NCBI RefSeq assembly: GCF_014649495.1
Contig: NZ_BMTD01000019.1
Coordinates: 62,001 to 126,000, forward strand
DNA length: 64,000 nucleotides
Direction: 5' to 3'
Source of the DNA: Streptomyces filipinensis
Lineage (GTDB): Bacteria > Actinomycetota > Actinomycetes > Streptomycetales > Streptomycetaceae
The position numbers were made by a program, and so were the translations under genes. Each line of letters starts with the position of its first letter. Positions within the stretch are counted from its first letter, which is position 1. Positions 59,032 to 64,000 of this stretch are shown one piece after another. Below the pieces are notes generated by a model that did not search any database, was not told the DNA's origin, and worked only from the letters and a program-made list of their open reading frames with translations.

Positions 59032-61014
59032 ATGGGCGTGACGGGCGGGATCAGCGAGATGCCACAGGTGACCGAGGGGCCGGGCGCGGCCGACAGCGAG
59101 GCGCTGGCCACGCTGCACCGGGTCTTCGGATACGAGGCCTTCCGGGGCGAGCAGAAAGCGATCATCGAGCATGTGGTGGCGGGCGGCGACGCCGTCGTCC
59201 TCATGCCCACCGGCGGCGGGAAGTCGCTGTGCTACCAGATCCCGGCCATGGTCAGACCCGGTACGGGCATCGTGGTCTCCCCGCTGATCGCGCTCATGCA
59301 GGACCAGGTGGACGCCCTGCGCGCCCTCGGCGTGCGGGCCGGCTTCATCAATTCCACGCAGGACTTCGACGAGCGCCGGATGGTCGAGGCCGAGTTCCTG
59401 GCCGGCGAGCTGGACCTGCTGTATCTGGCGCCCGAGCGGCTGCGTCTGGACGCCACGCTGGACCTCCTCTCCCGCGGCAAGATCTCCGTCTTCGCGATCG
59501 ACGAGGCGCACTGCGTCTCCCAGTGGGGCCACGACTTCCGCCCCGACTACCTCACCCTGTCCCTCCTCGGCGAGCGCTGGCCGGACGTCCCGCGGATCGC
59601 CCTCACCGCCACGGCCACCCGGGCCACCCACCAGGAGATCACCCAGCGGCTGAACCTGCCGACGGCCCGCCACTTCGTCGCCAGCTTCGACCGCCCCAAC
59701 ATCCAGTACCGGATCGTGCCCAAGGCCGACCCCAGGAAGCAGCTGCTCGCCTTCCTCCGGCAGGAGCACGCGGGCGACGCCGGCATCGTGTACTGCCTGT
59801 CACGCAACTCGGTGGAGCGGACGGCGGAGTTCCTGACCGCCAACGGCATCGACGCCGTGCCGTATCACGCGGGCCTGGACGCGGCTGTGCGCGCCGCCCA
59901 CCAGTCCCGCTTCCTGCGCGAGGACGGCCTCGTCGTGGTCGCGACGATCGCCTTCGGCATGGGCATCGACAAGCCGGACGTACGGTTCGTCGCCCACCTG
60001 GACCTGCCCAAGTCGATCGAGGGCTACTACCAGGAGACCGGCCGCGCCGGCCGCGACGGACTGCCGTCCACGGCCTGGATGGCGTACGGCCTGAACGACG
60101 TCATCCAGCAGCGCAAGCTGATCCAGTCCGGCGAGGGCGACGAGGCGTTCCGCCGCCGGGCCGCCGCCCACCTCGACGCCATGCTCGCGCTGTGCGAGAC
60201 GGCCCGCTGCCGCCGCGGCCAGCTGCTCGCCTACTTCGGCCAGGAACCCGACGCCGCGGGCTGCGGCAACTGCGACACCTGCCTCACCCCACCGGAGACC
60301 TGGGACGGCACCATCGCCGCGCAGAAGGTGCTGTCGACGGTGGTGCGGCTGCAGCGGGAGCGCGGGCAGAAGTTCGGCGCCCTGCAGATCGTCGACATCC
60401 TGCTCGGCAAGCGCACAGGCAAGGTCATCCAGTTCGACCACGACCAGCTGTCCGTCTTCGGCATCGGACAAGACCTCTCCGAGGCCGAGTGGCGCGGTGC
60501 CATCCGGCAGCTGCTGGCTCAGGGACTGCTCACGGTCGAGGGCGAGTACGGCACTCTGGCGCTCACCGAGGCGAGCGGCTCGGTGCTGCGCAGCGAGCGG
60601 GAGGTGCCGCTGCGCAAGGAGCCGAAGAAGCCGGCCGCCTCCCGGTCGAGGTCGGCGGGCGCATCCGGCGGCGACCGCAAGGCCAGGACCGCCGCGGCGG
60701 AACTGCCCGACGAGCTGCTGCCCGCCTTCGAGGCCCTGCGCGCCTGGCGCGCCGAACAGGCTCGCGAGCAGGGCGTACCGGCGTACGTCATCTTCCACGA
60801 CGCCACCCTGCGGGAGATCGTCAGCCGGCGGCCGGGCTCGGTGCGCGAGCTGGGCACGGTGAGCGGCGTCGGTGAGAAGAAACTGGCGACGTACGGGGAG
60901 GGTGTGCTGGCCGCGCTGGCTTCCCTGGACGGGGCGGCCCCGGCCGCCGGCGACGCACCGGACGCCGACTGGCCGGAGCCGGACGCGGAGCCGGAGCCCG
61001 ACGACTGGATATAG
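59032..61014 (+). CDS. recQ: RecQ family ATP-dependent DNA helicase
   Basis: A 660-residue superfamily 2 helicase. Walker A is PTGGGKS (59-65), Walker B IDEAHCVSQWGHDFRPDY, and motif VI ETGRAGRDGL. The RecQ zinc-binding domain follows (CETARC, CGNCDTC), then a winged helix and a C-terminal HRDC domain (ELLPAFEALRAWR... GVGEKKLATYGEGVL). It unwinds branched DNA in recombination and repair. ATG 59032 has GGGGGACAGG upstream. Longer than E. coli RecQ by about 50 residues in a Ser/Arg linker before HRDC. Confidence 0.95.
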   Translation: MGVTGGISEMPQVTEGPGAADSEALATLHRVFGYEAFRGEQKAIIEHVVAGGDAVVLMPTGGGKSLCYQIPAMVRPGTGIVVSPLIALMQDQVDALRALGVRAGFINSTQDFDERRMVEAEFLAGELDLLYLAPERLRLDATLDLLSRGKISVFAIDEAHCVSQWGHDFRPDYLTLSLLGERWPDVPRIALTATATRATHQEITQRLNLPTARHFVASFDRPNIQYRIVPKADPRKQLLAFLRQEHAGDAGIVYCLSRNSVERTAEFLTANGIDAVPYHAGLDAAVRAAHQSRFLREDGLVVVATIAFGMGIDKPDVRFVAHLDLPKSIEGYYQETGRAGRDGLPSTAWMAYGLNDVIQQRKLIQSGEGDEAFRRRAAAHLDAMLALCETARCRRGQLLAYFGQEPDAAGCGNCDTCLTPPETWDGTIAAQKVLSTVVRLQRERGQKFGALQIVDILLGKRTGKVIQFDHDQLSVFGIGQDLSEAEWRGAIRQLLAQGLLTVEGEYGTLALTEASGSVLRSEREVPLRKEPKKPAASRSRSAGASGGDRKARTAAAELPDELLPAFEALRAWRAEQAREQGVPAYVIFHDATLREIVSRRPGSVRELGTVSGVGEKKLATYGEGVLAALASLDGAAPAAGDAPDADWPEPDAEPEPDDWI

Positions 61015-61059
61015 CCCGTCGCGGGCCGGCGCTGGGTGCAGGAGCCGCTGGGTACGGGG

Positions 61060-63825
61060 TCACAGCCCCCGCGCCGCGTAGGCCCTGACGTCCGCGTCCG
61101 AGTCGCTGGTGGCCGTGGCGAGGGCCGCGCGTGCCTCCGCTGTGGCCCGGTGCCGGGTCAGGGCCAGCACCGCCGCCTTGCGCACGTCGGCGTTCGGATC
61201 GGCCAGCGCCTTGGCCAGGGCGGGGACGGCGGCGCCGGCGGACGCGGCCGACAGCGCGGTGGCGGCGCCGGAGCGGACCTGCCAGGCCGGATCGGACAGC
61301 GCGGCCACGGCTCGGGCGGCGAGCGGGGCCGGGCAGCCGGTGCCGGCCAGTGCGGCGAACGCGGCACCGCGCACCAAAGGATCGGCGTCCCCCGTGAGCC
61401 GCTCCAGGGTGGTGGTGAGCAACCCGCGGTCGGCCTCGGTGAGCGTCGCCAGGTCGACGGCGGCCAGGGCCTTGGCCACGGTGACCCGGACCTCCCGGGA
61501 GGGATCGTCCACGGCACCCGCCAGCGGCCGGACCGCGTCGACGGAGACGAGCGCTCGCACGGCCTCGGTACGTACAGCGATGACGGGATCGTCCAGCGCC
61601 GCCGCGAACACCCTGGCGTTGCCGAGCCGCAGAGCACGCAGCACATCGAGGGCGGCGGCGCGGACCACCGGATCGGCTGCGGTGACGGTATCGGTGAGGG
61701 CGGTCCCCAGAGCGGGTTCGGGCGGCAGGGTCTCGACCAGTTCGCGCAGTGAGGCCGCGGCGGTCGCGCGGACCTCGGCGTCAAGGTCGGCGAGGGCACC
61801 GGCCAGGGCCTGCCCGGTGCCGGGCGGCGCGGTCTCGGTGAGGACCGAGACGGCCGTACGCCGGACGGCAGGATCCGAGTCGGCCAGGTACGGCTCGACC
61901 AGGCCGAGTTCGGGGTCGGCCTCGGCCAGCTCCAGCAACTGCAGCAGCCGGGGCGAGGCGGTGCCCGGCGCGCCGGACCGGTCGGCGGAAGCGGTGGCCC
62001 GCGCGGACGCGGGTCCCGCGGCGACCGGCGCCACCTCGCGCGGCCCGGCCGTGGCCACGTGCTCGGCATGTACCTCGCCCAACCGCCGGGAGGAACCGCC
62101 GACCGGCGTGAACTCCTCGACCGGGACCAGATAGGGAGCCACGGGCCGGGCCGTGAACTCCATCGCACCAGAGGGGGACTTGTGCAGATCGAGATGGTGG
62201 AACCAGGAGACGTCGTCGCGGCCGGGGTGATCGAGACGGTCGTGGTAGAGGCCCCAGCGCGACTCGGTGCGGGCGAGAGAGGCGCGGGCGGCCATCTCGG
62301 CGCAGTCACGGATGAAGGTGACCTCCGCGCAGCGCATCAGCTCGTGCGCGGTGCGGGCACCCATGGCGGCGATGTCGGCGCGCATCCGCTCGAAGGCCTC
62401 GAGGGCGAGGGAGAGCCGCGCACCGGACTTCGGCGGTGCCACGTAATCGTTCACGAAACGGCGCAGCTTGTACTCGACCTGGGGCTGCGGCGGGCCGTCC
62501 GTGTTGCGCAGCGGGCGGTAGATCAGCTCGTGCGCCTCCCGCACCTGGTCCGCGGGAAGCTCACCCTCGTACGCCGTGTACTGGGCGGCGTCCGCACCGG
62601 CGAGGTCACCGAAGACGAACGCGCCGATCATGTAGTTGTGCGGGACGCAGGCGAGGTCGCCGGCGGCGTACAGGCGGGGAACGGTCGTACGGGCGTGGTC
62701 GTCGACGCGGACCCCGGAGGCGGAGTGGCCACCGCACAGGCCGATCTCGGAGATGTGCATCTCGACGTCATGGGTGCGGTAGTCGTGCCCGCGGCCGGCG
62801 TGGAAGGTGCCCCGGGTGGGCCGCTCCGTGGAGTGCAGGATCGACTCCAGGGCGGAGACGGACTCCTCGGGGAGATGGCTGAGCTTGAGGTAGACCGGGC
62901 CGCGGTCACTGGCGACCTCGGCGGCGAACTCGGCCATCATCTGCCCCGACCAGTAGTCGGAGTCGACGAAGCGCTCGCCGTGCCGGTTGACCTGGTAGCC
63001 GCCGAAGGGGTTGGCGACGTAGGCACAGGCGGGACCGTTGTAGTCCTTGATGAGCGGGTTGATCTGGAAGCACTCGATACCGGTCAGCTCGGCACCCGCG
63101 TGGTAGGCCATGGCGTACCCGTCGCCGGCGTTGGTGGGGTTCTCGTAGGTGCCGTACAGGTAGCCGGAGGCGGGCAGGCCGAGCCTGCCGCAGGCGCCGG
63201 TGGCGAGGACGACCGCGCCCGCTCGGACGGTGACGAAGGCGCCGGTGCGGGTGTTGAAGCCGACGGCGCCCACGGCCTGTCCCCCGGCCGTCAGGACCCG
63301 GACCGGCATCACCCGGTTCTCGATCCGGATCCGCTCCCGCATCTCGCGCCGCCGCAGCTGCCGGTACAGGACCTTTTTGACGTCCTTGCCCTCTGGCATC
63401 GGCAGTACGTACGAGCCGGAGCGGTGCACCTGGCGCACCGCGTACTCACCGTGCTCGTCCTTCTCGAACTTGACCCCGTACGACTCCAGCCGCTGGACCA
63501 TCGCGAACCCGCGGGTCGCGGTCTGGCGGACGGTGGACTGGTCGACGATGCCGTCGTTGGCGCGGGTGATCTCGGCGACGTAGTCGTCGGGTTCGGCGCG
63601 GCCGGGGATGACCGCGTTGTTGACGCCGTCCATGCCCATGGCGAGCGCGCCGGAGTGGCGGACGTGGGCCTTCTCCAGCAGCAGCACGTCCGCGCCGCGC
63701 TCGGCGGCGGTCAGGGCGGCCATGGTGCCGGCGGTGCCCCCGCCGATGATGAGGACGTCGCAGGTCAGCTCCTCGGCGTCGGCGACGGCGGGAATCTCCA
63801 GGGAAGTGGACGCGGGGGTGGTCAC
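61060..63825 (-). CDS. AprA/fumarate-reductase-like flavoprotein fused to HEAT repeats
   Basis: A 921-residue protein. The first 560 residues are an FAD-dependent fumarate reductase/succinate dehydrogenase or adenylylsulfate reductase alpha-type flavoprotein: FAD motif VLIIGGGTAGTMAAL (GxGxxG at 28-33), HSGALAMGMDGVNN, and the C-terminal helical RTESRWGLYHDRLDHPGRDDV (the latter close to AprA). From about residue 630 to the end, repeated helical units (SDPAVRRTAVSVL, DPNADVRKAAVLAL) form HEAT repeats. GTG 63825 has AAAGG eight bases upstream, 11 bases after the stop of an ABC transporter ATPase gene. The substrate is unknown; oxidised sulfur compounds are a reasonable guess. Confidence 0.85.
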   Translation of the reverse strand: MTTPASTSLEIPAVADAEELTCDVLIIGGGTAGTMAALTAAERGADVLLLEKAHVRHSGALAMGMDGVNNAVIPGRAEPDDYVAEITRANDGIVDQSTVRQTATRGFAMVQRLESYGVKFEKDEHGEYAVRQVHRSGSYVLPMPEGKDVKKVLYRQLRRREMRERIRIENRVMPVRVLTAGGQAVGAVGFNTRTGAFVTVRAGAVVLATGACGRLGLPASGYLYGTYENPTNAGDGYAMAYHAGAELTGIECFQINPLIKDYNGPACAYVANPFGGYQVNRHGERFVDSDYWSGQMMAEFAAEVASDRGPVYLKLSHLPEESVSALESILHSTERPTRGTFHAGRGHDYRTHDVEMHISEIGLCGGHSASGVRVDDHARTTVPRLYAAGDLACVPHNYMIGAFVFGDLAGADAAQYTAYEGELPADQVREAHELIYRPLRNTDGPPQPQVEYKLRRFVNDYVAPPKSGARLSLALEAFERMRADIAAMGARTAHELMRCAEVTFIRDCAEMAARASLARTESRWGLYHDRLDHPGRDDVSWFHHLDLHKSPSGAMEFTARPVAPYLVPVEEFTPVGGSSRRLGEVHAEHVATAGPREVAPVAAGPASARATASADRSGAPGTASPRLLQLLELAEADPELGLVEPYLADSDPAVRRTAVSVLTETAPPGTGQALAGALADLDAEVRATAAASLRELVETLPPEPALGTALTDTVTAADPVVRAAALDVLRALRLGNARVFAAALDDPVIAVRTEAVRALVSVDAVRPLAGAVDDPSREVRVTVAKALAAVDLATLTEADRGLLTTTLERLTGDADPLVRGAAFAALAGTGCPAPLAARAVAALSDPAWQVRSGAATALSAASAGAAVPALAKALADPNADVRKAAVLALTRHRATAEARAALATATSDSDADVRAYAARGL

Positions 63826-63836
63826 CGGGGTGCCTT

Positions 63837-64000
63837 TCAGGAGCCGAGCGAGGTGAGGATGTCGCGGCGCAGGGCCACACGGGCCGGGTCGTCCACGGCC
63901 CCACGGTCACGGGGCCCGGGCACATCGCGTACGGCGACCACCCGGCCGGAGCCGAGCAGGGCCACGCGGTCGCCGAGGAAGAGGGCCTCGTCGACGTCGT
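63837..64000 (-). CDS. ABC transporter ATP-binding protein (5' end beyond the window)
   Basis: The last 53 codons of an ABC ATPase are visible. The sequence reads DVDEALFLGDRVALLGSGRVV, the H-loop-adjacent region of SsuB/TauB/NrtD-type importers of sulfonate, taurine or nitrate, and ends in a C-terminal helix DILTSLGS. It is upstream of and co-directional with the AprA-HEAT gene, so an importer for an organosulfur or other oxyanion substrate probably feeds that flavoprotein. Confidence 0.8.
   Translation of the reverse strand, partial: DVDEALFLGDRVALLGSGRVVAVRDVPGPRDRGAVDDPARVALRRDILTSLGS

Noticed and set aside
1..64000. tRNA or rRNA genes, CRISPR arrays, insertion sequences, phage genes
   Set aside because: I looked for these in the intergenic regions and found no supporting sequence.

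Overview
The window is chromosomal DNA from a high-GC actinobacterium, almost certainly a Streptomyces. Third codon positions are strongly GC-biased, GTG starts are frequent, and several genes look leaderless. From memory, the gene order follows the S. coelicolor interval that runs from the cytochrome c biogenesis genes to nuo and recQ (about SCO4472 to SCO4577). I see no rRNA or tRNA gene, CRISPR array, insertion sequence or antibiotic cluster. The window opens inside a ResA-like thiol-disulfide protein and closes inside an ABC transporter ATPase gene.

Left part (1-14 kb): a resA-ccdA-resB-ccsB operon for cytochrome c maturation, then an SRPBCC protein. A minus-strand group follows: a yeast-type cytosine deaminase coupled to an isopenicillin-N-synthase-family oxygenase, and a stand-alone condensation-domain protein behind an attenuator-like terminator. 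Next come a TetR regulator, an LppU-like membrane protein, a Ser/Thr kinase with an extracellular beta-trefoil, and a two-gene minus-strand unit in which both proteins carry the same YGDNVNMYGG motif. A quinone oxidoreductase divergent from an ArsR regulator closes this part.

Middle part (14-40 kb): this holds much of the futalosine route to menaquinone. It includes the UbiD-, UbiA- and UbiX-like late enzymes (mqnL, mqnP, mqnM), mqnE, mqnA, mqnC, the methyltransferase menG and a MenJ-like reductase of the menaquinone side chain. mqnB, mqnD and the polyprenyl diphosphate synthase are not here. Interspersed are a UdgX-type uracil-DNA glycosylase, a TetR/MaoC locus with a probable fabG remnant, an acyl-CoA ligase, LysR, XRE and Lrp regulators, an AzlCD exporter, a cold-shock protein, two further Ser/Thr kinases and a prepilin peptidase.

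Right part (40-64 kb): peptide deformylase, an NlpC/P60 cell-wall hydrolase with a long structured leader, then the complete fourteen-gene nuoA-N operon for complex I behind a Rex-type operator, then recQ. The last locus is an AprA/fumarate-reductase-like flavoprotein fused to HEAT repeats, downstream of an ABC transporter ATPase.

The theme is respiration: cytochrome c maturation, menaquinone synthesis and NADH dehydrogenase lie within 60 kb. The least explained items are the paired-motif genes at 11013-12070, the attenuator at 5975-6056, the AprA-HEAT fusion, the catalytically stripped amidohydrolase relative after mqnC, and the nested dyads upstream of the NlpC/P60 gene.
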